Shown here: positions 7,519-13,571 of the stretch, piece by piece
Numbering within the stretch: position 1 is the first letter of the stretch
How the letters are laid out: every line of letters starts with the position of its first letter
IMG/VR virus record: IMGVR_UViG_3300021963_000029
Coordinates: 62,001-126,000 of that record
Length of the DNA: 64,000 bases
Origin: a virus
Strand: one strand, 5' to 3'
Position numbers and translations under genes: made by a program
The notes under the pieces: model-generated
Told to the model about the DNA's origin: nothing
The model's database searches: none
The model's input: only the letters and a program-made list of their open reading frames with translations

Positions 7519-7643
7519 TTAGTTTGTTGGAGTTTGTTAATTGCAGTGGTGATAGATGTGGTCAGCATGATACAAACATCTTGATCACAGACAGCATACA
7601 CAGGTTGCTTAGTGTTGATGTCAAAAGTGTACTTAATGGTCAT
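7515..7643 (-). CDS. Small hypothetical protein
   Basis: 42 aa: MTIKYTFDINTKQPVYAVCD then a Thr-rich helix ending KLQQTK. It begins 5 nt after the upstream stop codon and overlaps the next start as ATGA. No family recognised. Confidence 0.6.
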   Translation of the reverse strand: MTIKYTFDINTKQPVYAVCDQDVCIMLTTSITTAINKLQQTK

Positions 7644-7648
7644 TTGAG

Positions 7649-7840
7649 TTAATTATACCAGTGTGCTAATTGTGCAATTTCAGAAGCAACCTCACAGAGA
7701 TTATCTTCTGTCAAAAAGTTTAGATGATGTTGGATGTCTTCATCAGGAACATAGAACAAATCACCATTGATTTCTTGTGCCATTTGATCAGCAAGATTGA
7801 GGCACTTATCTACAAGATTATTCAACTCAATTCTCCTCAC
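7649..7840 (-). CDS. Small hypothetical protein, GTG start
   Basis: 63 aa in the sequence MRRIELNNLVDKCLNLADQM...SEIAQLAHWYN. No in-frame ATG exists near the N-terminus. GTG at 7840 (inside the C-terminal coding region of the upstream gene) or TTG at 7852 are the options; I prefer GTG because the sequence after it is helical and continuous. Function unknown. Confidence 0.65.
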   Translation of the reverse strand: MRRIELNNLVDKCLNLADQMAQEINGDLFYVPDEDIQHHLNFLTEDNLCEVASEIAQLAHWYN

Positions 7841-8114
7841 TGTGGAAGTCAATCATCATCTCATTGATCTCATCATGGTTGATCAATTCATGATTCCAGG
7901 CAACACCATCATTGGTGGTCATTCTATCACAATTCTCCATGCACCTGATGAACTTATCATAGGGCATTTCATCATCATTTCTAAACTCTACACATGCAAC
8001 AGCAGTGTTATACAGAAACTGGTTGTTTTGCATCCACAGAGCAACATTCCAGGTTTCATAATTTGCCCAACCATTGTAAGTTTCTTGGGGCATTGCAGTG
8101 GTTTGATTTTTCAT
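7827..8114 (-). CDS. Small protein with GWxNYETWxVxLW motif
   Basis: 95 aa. NGWANYETWNVALWMQNN (about residues 14-31) is a motif found in many small proteins of phages and plasmids, often beside antirestriction genes; no biochemical role is established to my knowledge. The start is set by the promoter module: ATG at 8114 is the right half of CATACATGTATG and is 6 bp after TATCAT, so the mRNA should be leaderless. It precedes a string of five overlapping small genes. Confidence 0.78.
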   Translation of the reverse strand: MKNQTTAMPQETYNGWANYETWNVALWMQNNQFLYNTAVACVEFRNDDEMPYDKFIRCMENCDRMTTNDGVAWNHELINHDEINEMMIDFHSEEN

Positions 8115-8149
8115 ACATGTATGATAGCACAAAAAACCAGGAAAGTCAA
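8112..8149 (-). promoter_or_regulatory. Leaderless early promoter with CATACATGTATG palindrome
   Basis: Minus strand: TTGACT (8149-8144), 17-bp spacer, extended -10 TGC-TATCAT (8126-8121), 6 bp, then ATG of the 95-aa gene. The palindrome (8112-8123) overlaps the -10 and the start codon. Confidence 0.75.
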
Positions 8150-8157
8150 TAGGGGTT

Positions 8158-8179
8158 GTGCCAGTTCTTCAACTGGCAC
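8158..8179. repeat. Inter-gene hairpin, GTGCCAGTT type
   Basis: GTGCCAGTT-CTTC-AACTGGCAC: perfect 9-bp stem, 4-nt loop, between the stop codon at 8197 and the promoter at 8149. No T-run follows. It is the best-paired copy of a repeat found between about fourteen early gene pairs. Confidence 0.75.
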
Positions 8180-8196
8180 ATGATGTCATTTAGTGG

Positions 8197-8376
8197 TCAA
8201 AAATCAAAGTCATCAGCATAATCATTGTCCATGATGTAGGCATCATCAGGCACAGGAACTTGATCCTCTTGAGTATCTACAACTGCATCCAATACAGTGA
8301 GAAGATCCTCACCAGTTTGTGCTTTGGAGAGCATAACCATGGCAGCAGTTTTAGGCAGGTTCAGAGTAGCAGTCAT
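8197..8376 (-). CDS. Small acidic protein, paralogue of the 50-aa gene at 13572
   Basis: 59 aa: MTATLNLPKTAAMVMLSKAQ, then TGEDLLTVLDAVVD and an acidic Asp/Pro-rich tail. The MVMLSKAQTGEDLLTVLDAV core parallels MVAALRRGQNGNEILAILDAI of the gene at 13572-13724: a short helix, Gly turn and second helix. Likely a conserved small regulator or structural peptide; role unknown. Confidence 0.7.
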   Translation of the reverse strand: MTATLNLPKTAAMVMLSKAQTGEDLLTVLDAVVDTQEDQVPVPDDAYIMDNDYADDFDF

Positions 8377-8419
8377 GAGTGAAATTAAAGGGTTGAAAGT
8401 GTAAAGAAAGAAGGGTTAA

Positions 8420-8860
8420 TCAAAAGTTTTTGGTGAACACAAAACCATCATTGAAGGCAAAATCATAATACAAATTGCGTTCCCATGTGGCAGTCCAATC
8501 AATCACAACAGGCACATCATCCAGGTTGGTGATGTAATGCTCACTGACATATTGCTCAGCAAATTGTTCCTCACTGTCATACTCTCCAAAGTATGCATCA
8601 CAGAAGTTTGCAATGGCATCAATACCAAACTCATCTACAAAAGCATCCACTGCTTCATAAGAATACTCCTCACCATACTTCACATAATCTTCATAATAGG
8701 CAAGGAAGTTATCATTACCATAGACCTGAATGAACTCAATCATGTCACCTTCATAGAAGTTTTCTTCCTTGAGTTCATTGATCTTTTCTTGCACATCATC
8801 AGAGATGGTGATGATAATGTTGGTCATTTCAGTGGTTTGGTTGGTGTTTTGATTTTTCAT
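8420..8860 (-). CDS. ArdA-like antirestriction protein
   Basis: 146 aa with many Asp/Glu and few basic residues, as in DNA-mimic proteins. The central part (DAFVDEFGIDAIANFCDAYFGEYDSEEQFAEQYVSEH is the region, about residues 75-115) followed by IDWTATWERNLYYDF and a terminal VFTKNF matches the ArdA arrangement (xAYxGEYDSxExFAxE...D...DL...GHVFRN). ArdA binds type I restriction-modification enzymes by imitating bent B-DNA. The protein is shorter than plasmid ArdA (about 165) and would lack part of the N-terminal domain. Start set by the leaderless promoter at 8858-8895. Early expression fits a role protecting incoming DNA. Confidence 0.72.
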   Translation of the reverse strand: MKNQNTNQTTEMTNIIITISDDVQEKINELKEENFYEGDMIEFIQVYGNDNFLAYYEDYVKYGEEYSYEAVDAFVDEFGIDAIANFCDAYFGEYDSEEQFAEQYVSEHYITNLDDVPVVIDWTATWERNLYYDFAFNDGFVFTKNF

Positions 8861-8895
8861 ACATGTATGATAGCACAGATTCCTTGAAAAATCAA
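8858..8895 (-). promoter_or_regulatory. Leaderless early promoter with palindrome (ArdA-like gene)
   Basis: TTGATT (8895-8890), 17 bp, TGC-TATCAT (8872-8867), 6 bp, ATG at 8860; CATACATGTATG at 8858-8869. Confidence 0.75.
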
Positions 8896-8907
8896 GGGGT
8901 CTTGTGC

Positions 8908-8929
8908 CACTTTGTCAACTGGCACAGTC
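8908..8929. repeat. Inter-gene hairpin containing a stop codon
   Basis: Minus: GTGCCAGTT-GACA-AAGTGGCAC, 9-bp stem with one G.G mismatch. The TGA stop of the 68-aa gene is in the loop, so the last codons of that gene form the stem. Confidence 0.65.
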
Positions 8930-9121
8930 AACCTCAGTGATATATTGCTTCAGTGCTTCAATGTCATTTAGAACCATTTTTAGAGCAGATCTAGCATAAC
9001 CAGCAGCATAAGGATAACTCTTCTCATTGTCACTTACTGCCATCTCTGATTCAGAGATTGCCTTCTCACATGTGATAATGATTTTATTCAATTTAGACTC
9101 TACAATTTCATTCATTAACAT
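8915..9121 (-). CDS. Small helical hypothetical protein
   Basis: 68 aa, mostly alpha-helical (NEIVESKLNKIIITCEKAIS; AAGYARSALKMVLNDIEAL). ATG at 9121 overlaps the upstream gene, and a second ATG at 9115 is possible. The stop codon lies inside the inter-gene hairpin at 8908-8929. No family recognised. Confidence 0.65.
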   Translation of the reverse strand: MLMNEIVESKLNKIIITCEKAISESEMAVSDNEKSYPYAAGYARSALKMVLNDIEALKQYITEVDCAS

Positions 9122-9381
9122 GCACCATAGAAAGGATTACCAAGTTGAGGCAGGTTAGTGTTATCTTTGACAAACACATAACCATATGCCAACCTCTCAC
9201 GAATAGCAAGTGCTTTCTCTACTCTGTTGAGGTACTTTTTAGACATAGTTTCAATGCCTTTCCATTCTAATACCTGCAAACACCATTCTTTTGATACATC
9301 ACCAAATGGAGTTTTTACAGGGTAAAATGACACAATCATTGTGCCATCTTTGGATTGAATTGTGGGGAAGTCAGTTGTCAT
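9115..9381 (-). CDS. Hypothetical protein
   Basis: 88 aa: TTDFPTIQSKDGTMIVSFYP, VSKEWCLQVLEWKGIE, then KALAIRERLAYGYVFVKD. Mixed alpha/beta with no recognised motif. ATG at 9381 was chosen over TTG at 9387; it lies just beyond the upstream TGA. Middle gene of the unit promoted at 9587-9625. Confidence 0.65.
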   Translation of the reverse strand: MTTDFPTIQSKDGTMIVSFYPVKTPFGDVSKEWCLQVLEWKGIETMSKKYLNRVEKALAIRERLAYGYVFVKDNTNLPQLGNPFYGAC

Positions 9382-9383
9382 AA

Positions 9384-9590
9384 TCAAGCAGCAATAGCAG
9401 AGTACATGTTGATGGATTTGATTTCCATCAAAACATAATCATAATTCCAATTATGTTGCAAATCTTTTTTATATTGTTCAGCAGCAGATTTGCAGTCAAA
9501 CAGTTGCAGAGATTTGAAATCTTCACCCTCATAATCATGTCCACCAATGACAGAATACACTTGGGGTTGGTTGTTCATTTGTTTTTCCAT
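9384..9590 (-). CDS. Conserved small hypothetical protein
   Basis: 68 aa: YSVIGGHDYEGEDFKSLQLF then DCKSAAEQYKKDLQ. The VYSVIGGxDYEGEDFxSLQLFDCKSAAExY core recurs in cyanophages. The ATG is the right half of the palindrome and 6 bp after the -10, so it should be made from a leaderless mRNA. Confidence 0.74.
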   Translation of the reverse strand: MEKQMNNQPQVYSVIGGHDYEGEDFKSLQLFDCKSAAEQYKKDLQHNWNYDYVLMEIKSINMYSAIAA

Positions 9591-9625
9591 ACATGTATGG
9601 TAGCACAGAATCCCTAGAAAGTCAA
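9587..9625 (-). promoter_or_regulatory. Leaderless early promoter with extended palindrome
   Basis: TTGACT (9625-9620), 17 bp, TGC-TACCAT (9602-9597), 6 bp, ATG. The palindrome is the 14-bp CCATACATGTATGG: the C in the -10 is matched by a G after the start ATG, a paired change that preserves symmetry. Confidence 0.75.
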
Positions 9626-9712
9626 TGGAGTCTGTGCCACTTCATCAACTGGCACATCATTATACTTTTCCGCATCAGTTCCGTGATACATGTAGTAAAT
9701 TGTGTTGTTCAT
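9614..9712 (-). CDS. Possible very small ORF (doubtful)
   Basis: 32 codons beginning MNNTIYYMYHGTDAEKYNDV and reading through the inter-gene hairpin and the -35 of the next promoter. Several small genes here do end within this hairpin, so it may be real, but no ribosome binding site or homologue is recognised. Confidence 0.25.
   Translation of the reverse strand: MNNTIYYMYHGTDAEKYNDVPVDEVAQTPLTF
9633..9654. repeat. Inter-gene hairpin, GTGCCA type
   Basis: GTGCCACTT-CATC-AACTGGCAC, 9-bp stem with one mismatch, directly upstream of the -35 at 9625. Confidence 0.65.
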
Positions 9713-9767
9713 GGTTATCATCATCAGCATGATAGTTCTTGATAACATGAAGTGATTGATTAGAGGA

Positions 9768-10238
9768 TCATTGATCACCATAGTCTGCCCAGAAAGCATC
9801 ATTGTGGGAGGGACGAATGCAGTCAACACCATGATCACGAATCACAGCAGCATTGTAAGGAGAATCATCAACCCAGAATTGAATATCCCAGAAACGCTCA
9901 ATGTCCATGAGTTGTTGACCCTTACACTGTGAACCAGTTGCATCATCATCAGTGTTCTTCATGTAGAGTGCATCAAACTCTGGCAAATGTTGTTGCAACC
10001 AGTACCCAGTTCCCTCTGCATAAATGTCAGGACGTGCAGTGGCAATAACTAGATCAAAACCATGAGATTTGCAGTGCTTTGCAACATCAACAACAGCATC
10101 AATAGCAGGGAATTGATCACACTCATCAAAACCAGATTGTGAACCATGATGACACAGAGTTGCATCAAGATCAAAAACAACGCACTTAGGATTGGAGACG
10201 TTGTAGATAACTTTGGAAAAGGATTTGGTTTTTTGCAT
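9768..10238 (-). CDS. HAD-superfamily phosphatase (PseT 3'-phosphatase-like)
   Basis: 156 aa. Motif I is FDLDATL (nucleophile D23, acid/base D25), motif II IATARP (T67), and a late acidic pair in FWVDDSPYN (D124, D125). This is the HAD arrangement and resembles the phosphatase half of T4 polynucleotide kinase more than metabolite phosphatases; the kinase half is absent. Possible substrates are 3'-phosphates of cleaved RNA/DNA or nucleotides. The start is fixed by a perfect TTGACA-17-TATAAT promoter that puts +1 on the A of ATG 10238; the open frame extends 8 codons further upstream but into the promoter. Confidence 0.75.
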   Translation of the reverse strand: MQKTKSFSKVIYNVSNPKCVVFDLDATLCHHGSQSGFDECDQFPAIDAVVDVAKHCKSHGFDLVIATARPDIYAEGTGYWLQQHLPEFDALYMKNTDDDATGSQCKGQQLMDIERFWDIQFWVDDSPYNAAVIRDHGVDCIRPSHNDAFWADYGDQ

Positions 10239-10273
10239 GTGTGTATTATAGGGCATTTTCAAGGATTTGTCAA
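10236..10273 (-). promoter_or_regulatory. Perfect-consensus leaderless promoter (HAD gene)
   Basis: TTGACA (10273-10268), 17 bp, TATAAT (10250-10245), then ACACAC and ATG. Same geometry as the palindrome promoters, but the palindrome is absent (only CAT..ATG ends remain), suggesting an unregulated copy. Confidence 0.8.
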
Positions 10274-10287
10274 GTGTTTTGTGCCAC

Positions 10288-10309
10288 TAATACAAGTGGC
10301 ACATGGTAT
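10288..10309. repeat. Inter-gene hairpin, GTGCCAC type
   Basis: GTGCCAC-8 nt-GTGGCAC, perfect 7-bp stem between the 46-aa gene and the HAD promoter. Confidence 0.65.
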
Positions 10310-10311
10310 CA

Positions 10312-10452
10312 CTAATTGGACTCAAGTTGTTCTAGTTGTGCATTAAGTTGCTGTGCATGAGTTTGTACAATGTTGAGACCAAAATCTAGGATGGTAGCAA
10401 CACCACTAAAACCAACAGTAGCAACAATCAGACCAGCAAAAAAGGTTTTCAT
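10312..10452 (-). CDS. Small membrane protein
   Basis: 46 aa with one predicted membrane segment (FFAGLIVATVGFSGVATIL) then a polar Gln-rich tail. The ATG lies 2 nt after the upstream stop codon. Function unknown; small early membrane peptides are common in this region (10312, 12250, 12390, 14551, 20642, 21202, 22544). Confidence 0.65.
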   Translation of the reverse strand: MKTFFAGLIVATVGFSGVATILDFGLNIVQTHAQQLNAQLEQLESN

Positions 10453-10454
10453 AA

Positions 10455-10616
10455 TTATACAGAAGGGGTGACAGAAATCTCTTTAATGTTTAATCCACAA
10501 AGTTGATTGTAGACACGATTGAGGATCAATTTATCAGCAGTTTTTGCCTTGCTTTTCTCATGCCAGATGGTCACACATCCATCATAAGTTTCAACTCTGA
10601 CTCTGTAGTTTTTCAT
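10455..10616 (-). CDS. Small hypothetical protein
   Basis: 53 aa: NYRVRVETYDGCVTIWHEKS, then a helix KAKTADKLILNRVYNQLCGL. A beta-beta-alpha-beta outline is plausible. It follows the 79-aa gene by 6 nt. No family recognised. Confidence 0.65.
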   Translation of the reverse strand: MKNYRVRVETYDGCVTIWHEKSKAKTADKLILNRVYNQLCGLNIKEISVTPSV

Positions 10617-10622
10617 GATCAA

Positions 10623-10862
10623 TCAGTACAGAAGGGAGAAAGAACCACAGAACTTACGCACCCATTGTAGAGTGTCATAATGACTGCGAGGTTTAGACAT
10701 TACCATGCTCTTGTTAGTAACAGGATTGAGAGCAATAGCAACATATTTGTGGTCACATTCTTGCCATTCAGGAGTGATTTGCTGAATGAACATTTGATTT
10801 ACTTTACCTTCCTTCCAGTTGTTGACATAGTGGAAGACTTGAGTGGTTTCTTGACTTTTCAT
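10623..10862 (-). CDS. Hypothetical protein
   Basis: 79 aa: FHYVNNWKEGKVNQMFIQQI, HKYVAIALNPVTNKSMVMSK, ending WVRKFCGSFSLLY. The start is the ATG of the palindrome promoter at 10860-10897, so a leaderless transcript is expected. Function unknown. Confidence 0.68.
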   Translation of the reverse strand: MKSQETTQVFHYVNNWKEGKVNQMFIQQITPEWQECDHKYVAIALNPVTNKSMVMSKPRSHYDTLQWVRKFCGSFSLLY

Positions 10863-10897
10863 ACATGTATGATAGCATGGATTCCCCCAAAAATCAA
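10860..10897 (-). promoter_or_regulatory. Leaderless early promoter with palindrome
   Basis: TTGATT (10897-10892), 17 bp, TGC-TATCAT (10874-10869), 6 bp, ATG at 10862; CATACATGTATG at 10860-10871. Confidence 0.75.
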
Positions 10898-10906
10898 GGG
10901 GGTGTG

Positions 10907-10928
10907 TGCCACTTCATCAACTGGCACA
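10907..10928. repeat. Inter-gene hairpin, GTGCCA type
   Basis: GTGCCACTT-CATC-AACTGGCAC, identical to the copy at 9633-9654; lies between tRNA-Thr and the next promoter. Confidence 0.65.
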
Positions 10929-10962
10929 TGGTATCATTTATCTGCCACACATTTGTGGTAAA

Positions 10963-11036
10963 AGCTAGTGACAAGACTTGAACTTGCGACCTGAGCTTTA
11001 CAAAAGCCCTGCTCTATCCAACTGAGCTACACTAGC
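10963..11036 (-). tRNA. tRNA-Thr (UGU)
   Basis: A 74-nt cloverleaf with acceptor GCTAGTG/CACTAGC, D arm GCTC..GAGC, anticodon loop TTTGTAA on the stem GGGCT/AGCTC, and T loop TTCAAGT. CCA is not encoded. It reads ACA codons, common in this AT-rich genome. Confidence 0.93.
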
Positions 11037-11042
11037 AAAAAG

Positions 11043-11357
11043 TCATTCCTTGGATATATTTAGAAGCATCCAAATACCAAGGGCAAAGACTAAAAATAGA
11101 AGCACGTACTTCCATGCTGCAACTAGAATAAATGCAAGCATTGCAAGTAATACAAACCCACCATCAAATCCTGATGATGAACCAGAATCAGATTCATTAT
11201 CATCAGAACTGTATGAGTTGTCTACAACTGCCATGATACATTTACCACCAGTCATAGACTCTGCAAATGCAACTGCATCACTGTGAGTGTATGCTTCTAC
11301 TCTCACAGTTTGTAACCAATTAGATGGTGTTCTTACAGTACACTTCCACTCATTCAT
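11043..11357 (-). CDS. Membrane protein with two C-terminal transmembrane segments
   Basis: 104 aa. The N-terminal domain (WKCTVRTPSNWLQTVRVEAY, SDAVAFAESMTGGKCIMAVV) is about 50 aa, followed by a Ser/Gly/Asp linker and two hydrophobic stretches (FVLLAMLAFILVAAWKYVLL and FLVFALGIWMLL). It overlaps the exonuclease stop codon (ATGAATGA). Such linker-plus-hairpin proteins are seen in cyanophages; role unknown. Confidence 0.7.
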   Translation of the reverse strand: MNEWKCTVRTPSNWLQTVRVEAYTHSDAVAFAESMTGGKCIMAVVDNSYSSDDNESDSGSSSGFDGGFVLLAMLAFILVAAWKYVLLFLVFALGIWMLLNISKE

Positions 11358-12022
11358 TTGTTATTGTATTCCTGAATGTATTGCTTGAGAGTATCAACAT
11401 AATCAGCAGGATTCTTGACAAAAACTTGTGTTTCACCTGAATGACAAGAAATAAGAGTCACAATTTGTTCCACTTTATTGCCAGTCATTTCCTCATACAT
11501 CATAGCATAACCAGTCTCCTGCACAAAATAGTTTTGGATCTGATTCTCATGCTTTGGTTTAGAAGAACTCTTGAAGTCAATCACAGACAATTTACCATTG
11601 TATTCTGCAATGCAATCTACACGACCTGCAATACCAAGTTGTTCAGAATACAGAGCAGATTCCTGATAGTGAATGTTATCCACATCATCAAGGAGTGCCT
11701 TGAATTGATTAAACAATTTGAGAGCAACTTCATACTTCTCAGCATCATAATCTGCATCCACATTGTTGACATAATCTTCCACAAGTTTGTGGAACTTAGT
11801 ACCATTGTTTGATGCAAATTGACTGATTTGATTTGCAGTTTCTTCACCTACACGTTCTCTCCACTCTGCAATTACTTTCCTATTCTGATAGGAAGTAACT
11901 GTGGTGACAGAAGGCAACAGTTTGCCATTGACAACATAGCGACGTGAACCATCCACAGTTTCAGTGGGGATGTCTGCAAGAGCAGGAAGATTGAGGTGAT
12001 TGAACTTAGTTTTGGTTTGCAT
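11354..12022 (-). CDS. PD-(D/E)XK-family exonuclease
   Basis: 222 aa. Catalytic-type residues are H78 and E82 in FHKLVEDY, D136 in AGRVDCIAEYNGK, and D149-x-K151 in VIDFKSS, the order of the RecB/Cas4/MGME1-like nuclease family (G-x-x-D ... D-x-K). The N-terminal half (LPSVTTVTSYQN) resembles phage members of this family. Likely degrades or processes single-stranded DNA ends during phage replication, recombination or host DNA breakdown. ATG at 12022 was chosen over a TTG at 12043 that overlaps the previous stop codon. Confidence 0.8.
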   Translation of the reverse strand: MQTKTKFNHLNLPALADIPTETVDGSRRYVVNGKLLPSVTTVTSYQNRKVIAEWRERVGEETANQISQFASNNGTKFHKLVEDYVNNVDADYDAEKYEVALKLFNQFKALLDDVDNIHYQESALYSEQLGIAGRVDCIAEYNGKLSVIDFKSSSKPKHENQIQNYFVQETGYAMMYEEMTGNKVEQIVTLISCHSGETQVFVKNPADYVDTLKQYIQEYNNK

Positions 12023-12039
12023 AATAATGTTGTTGGTGA

Positions 12040-12189
12040 TCAAAGAAACTCAGCAATGTAATAGTCAACAGTAATTTCTAATTCTGCTGCTTTTGCTTCA
12101 AGTTCCATAGTATATTCTTCTGCCATTTGTTCATCAGCATGATCACAGAAGAGGTCAAGAGTGGATTGGTGCATAAACTTATCTTTCAT
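12040..12189 (-). CDS. Small acidic helical protein
   Basis: 49 aa: STLDLFCDHADEQMAEEYTM then EAKAAELEITVDYYIAEFL. The start (MKDKFMHQ) is set by the palindrome promoter. First gene of the unit that carries the exonuclease. Function unknown. Confidence 0.68.
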   Translation of the reverse strand: MKDKFMHQSTLDLFCDHADEQMAEEYTMELEAKAAELEITVDYYIAEFL

Positions 12190-12224
12190 ACATGTATGAT
12201 ACCACAGATTTACTAAAAAGTCAA
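12187..12224 (-). promoter_or_regulatory. Leaderless early promoter with palindrome (exonuclease unit)
   Basis: TTGACT (12224-12219), 17 bp, TGG-TATCAT (12201-12196), 6 bp, ATG at 12189; CATACATGTATG at 12187-12198. Confidence 0.75.
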
Positions 12225-12230
12225 GCATTA

Positions 12231-12253
12231 GTGGACAGTCCTACAAGTGTCAC
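12231..12253. repeat. Inter-gene hairpin, GACA type
   Basis: GTGGACAGT..AGTGTCAC, imperfect stem. It overlaps the stop codon of the 46-aa gene. Belongs to the second sequence subtype (GACAGT/ACTGTC). Confidence 0.55.
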
Positions 12254-12390
12254 ATGATGTAAGATTTGCGATCAAATCTGTGCTTATTGTACTCAATTTG
12301 TTGTAAATCTTGCTTCATCTTAATGTCTATAACTGCATGGAGAGTCATAGCAAAACTAAAGCAAATAATACAGAAAAGAATAGGTTTCAT
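12250..12390 (-). CDS. Small membrane or secreted protein
   Basis: 46 aa: hydrophobic N-terminus PILFCIICFSFAMTLHAVI then a polar, basic tail. TAATG coupling to the upstream 29-aa gene. Unknown function. Confidence 0.62.
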   Translation of the reverse strand: MKPILFCIICFSFAMTLHAVIDIKMKQDLQQIEYNKHRFDRKSYIM

Positions 12391-12479
12391 TAATCTTGAG
12401 GATTGTTATGATGAAGAGCATAGTTAAACACTAATGCAATAAATGCAAGGGCAAACCATGCACCAAAGAATGTGATCAT
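12390..12479 (-). CDS. Very small membrane peptide
   Basis: 29 aa, nearly all one membrane segment (ITFFGAWFALAFIALVFNYAL). ATGA overlap with the 139-aa gene and TAATG coupling to the next support translation despite the length. Confidence 0.58.
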   Translation of the reverse strand: MITFFGAWFALAFIALVFNYALHHNNPQD

Positions 12480-12895
12480 TTGTAGAGATAACCTCCTGCC
12501 CAATCTGCACGTTTGTACATCTCAACACGAGATTGTTCATCAAGCAAGTTATATCTTACACCATTCTTTGCAGGTGATTGCCAAGTGGCAGATTTGTACA
12601 CATCACCAGTATTCAGATCAACAAAAGCATGTGCACTTTTCTGACTACCATAACTGGTAACATGGATAATCTTGGCATACTTTTTACCTTTAGTGTAAAT
12701 GTAATTATCCACACCATCACCTTCACAGAGTTTATCAATGCACTGCTGGTGATAGTCTACATTCTCACCTTTAGCAATGTATTGTTGGTGACGTTGAATA
12801 GCAGAAGATTGATAGTTGGTGCGAAGAACCTGGCACATTTCTTCAATCTTATCAATAACTTTTTCAGTGGTCAAGTTGGTGTTTTGATTTTTCAT
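12476..12895 (-). CDS. Conserved hypothetical protein (HAFVDLNTGDVYK motif)
   Basis: 139 aa. The N-terminal 50 residues are helical (VIDKIEEMCQVLRTNYQSS). The C-terminal half KKYAKIIHV, SAHAFVDLNTGDVYKSATWQ, NLLDEQSR and ADWAGGYLY forms a compact beta-rich domain that I recognise as conserved in cyanophages and other large phages, without a known activity. Start set by the palindrome promoter; six residues (MKNQNT) are shared with the ArdA-like gene start, part of the repeated cassette. Confidence 0.75.
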   Translation of the reverse strand: MKNQNTNLTTEKVIDKIEEMCQVLRTNYQSSAIQRHQQYIAKGENVDYHQQCIDKLCEGDGVDNYIYTKGKKYAKIIHVTSYGSQKSAHAFVDLNTGDVYKSATWQSPAKNGVRYNLLDEQSRVEMYKRADWAGGYLYK

Positions 12896-12930
12896 ACATG
12901 TATGATAGCACAAGAATCAGCAAAAGTCAA
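12893..12930 (-). promoter_or_regulatory. Leaderless early promoter with palindrome
   Basis: TTGACT (12930-12925), 17 bp, TGC-TATCAT (12907-12902), 6 bp, ATG at 12895; CATACATGTATG at 12893-12904. Confidence 0.75.
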
Positions 12931-12936
12931 TAGGTC

Positions 12937-12959
12937 GTGGACAGTTCCACAACTGTCAC
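12937..12959. repeat. Inter-gene hairpin, GACAGTT type
   Basis: GACAGTT-CCAC-AACTGTC, perfect 7-bp stem flanked by GTG/CAC, overlapping the stop codon of the 53-aa gene. Confidence 0.65.
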
Positions 12960-13117
12960 ATCTTTACATTTTCTCTGCAATAAACAAACCTATTCCATTC
13001 TTCATTTGTGAAATTGTCACTTGCATAAGGTATGCCAACAACATAGGCACAAAACTTGTTGATTTCCTCAGACTTTTGAGAGGATGAGATAACAACAGAT
13101 GCAATTAGTTCAAGCAT
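12956..13117 (-). CDS. Small hypothetical protein
   Basis: 53 aa: MLELIASVVISSSQKSEEIN, then VGIPYASDNFTNEEWNRFVY. TAATG coupling with the upstream gene; stop codon inside the hairpin. No family recognised. Confidence 0.62.
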   Translation of the reverse strand: MLELIASVVISSSQKSEEINKFCAYVVGIPYASDNFTNEEWNRFVYCRENVKM

Positions 13118-13329
13118 TAGAATCTCTTGGGAATGTCACAATATGCTAGAGGATTATAGTCACCTGCATCACTAAATGATGCTGCTGTGTCATGAATCAC
13201 TTTTGCTCTATACAATAGATCCTCAAGATCCAGCATCAGTTGATTCAAATCATCATCAGTTTTACCCAGCAGAGCATCACTAATTCTCTCAAATGCTGCT
13301 GCTGTTTGTAGCGTGTGTTGGTGTATCAT
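13117..13329 (-). CDS. Conserved small helical protein
   Basis: 70 aa: MIHQHTLQTAAAFERISDAL, then DDDLNQLMLDLEDLLYRAKV. I chose ATG 13329 rather than the longer open frame because it overlaps the stop codon of a separate basic ORF (ATGA). The HTLxTAAAFERxSDALLGKTD start is familiar from cyanophage proteins of unknown role. Confidence 0.68.
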   Translation of the reverse strand: MIHQHTLQTAAAFERISDALLGKTDDDLNQLMLDLEDLLYRAKVIHDTAASFSDAGDYNPLAYCDIPKRF

Positions 13330-13451
13330 ACTACTTTGTATTTTGTCTTTATTGCTTTTAATACTTGTTTGCGTGCCTTTAGTTTGCCTTTGCAAGTGCC
13401 TTTGGTATTCTTTTGTTTTCCTGAGTTGTGCATCCAATTAGGTGTGTTCAT
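13326..13451 (-). CDS. Small very basic protein
   Basis: 41 aa: MNTPNWMHNSGKQKNTKGTC followed by a Lys/Arg-rich helix ending KTKYKVV. About 15 Lys/Arg residues. ATGA coupling to the next gene. Likely binds nucleic acid; unknown. Confidence 0.6.
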   Translation of the reverse strand: MNTPNWMHNSGKQKNTKGTCKGKLKARKQVLKAIKTKYKVV

Positions 13452-13467
13452 TGTTTTACAGTTAGAA

Positions 13468-13540
13468 CAGGCACAGAGGGACTCGAACCCCCACTCAACT
13501 GCTTAGAAGGCAGTGGCATTATCCATTATGCTATGTGCCC
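13468..13540 (-). tRNA. tRNA-Arg (UCU), copy 1
   Basis: A 73-nt cloverleaf with acceptor GGGCACA/TGTGCCT, D stem GCAT/ATGC, anticodon loop CTTCTAA on ACTGC/GCAGT, and T loop TTCGAGT. Reads AGA. A second tRNA-Arg with the same anticodon loop is at 24611. Confidence 0.92.
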
Positions 13541-13546
13541 AAATAA

Positions 13547-13569
13547 GGGGCAACAATGCCCCTATTTAT
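13547..13569 (-). promoter_or_regulatory. GGGGCA hairpin and ATAAATA just upstream of tRNA-Arg
   Basis: Minus strand: ATAAATA (13569-13563) then GGGGCA-TTGT-TGCCCC (13562-13547), 6 nt before the tRNA 5' end. The hairpin may end the upstream mRNA or guide tRNA processing; ATAAATA could be a late promoter for the tRNA. The same order occurs before tRNA-Ser. Confidence 0.5.
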
Positions 13570-13571
13570 TA

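Noticed and set aside
9713-9838. Longer open frame upstream of the 32-codon ORF
   Set aside because: It overlaps the HAD phosphatase in another frame and its residues look like translated antiparallel coding sequence.
8112-12904. Palindrome as an NtcA site (GTA-N8-TAC)
   Set aside because: CATACATGTATG does not contain GTA-N8-TAC in the right spacing, and it lies downstream of the -10, not around -41 where NtcA activates.
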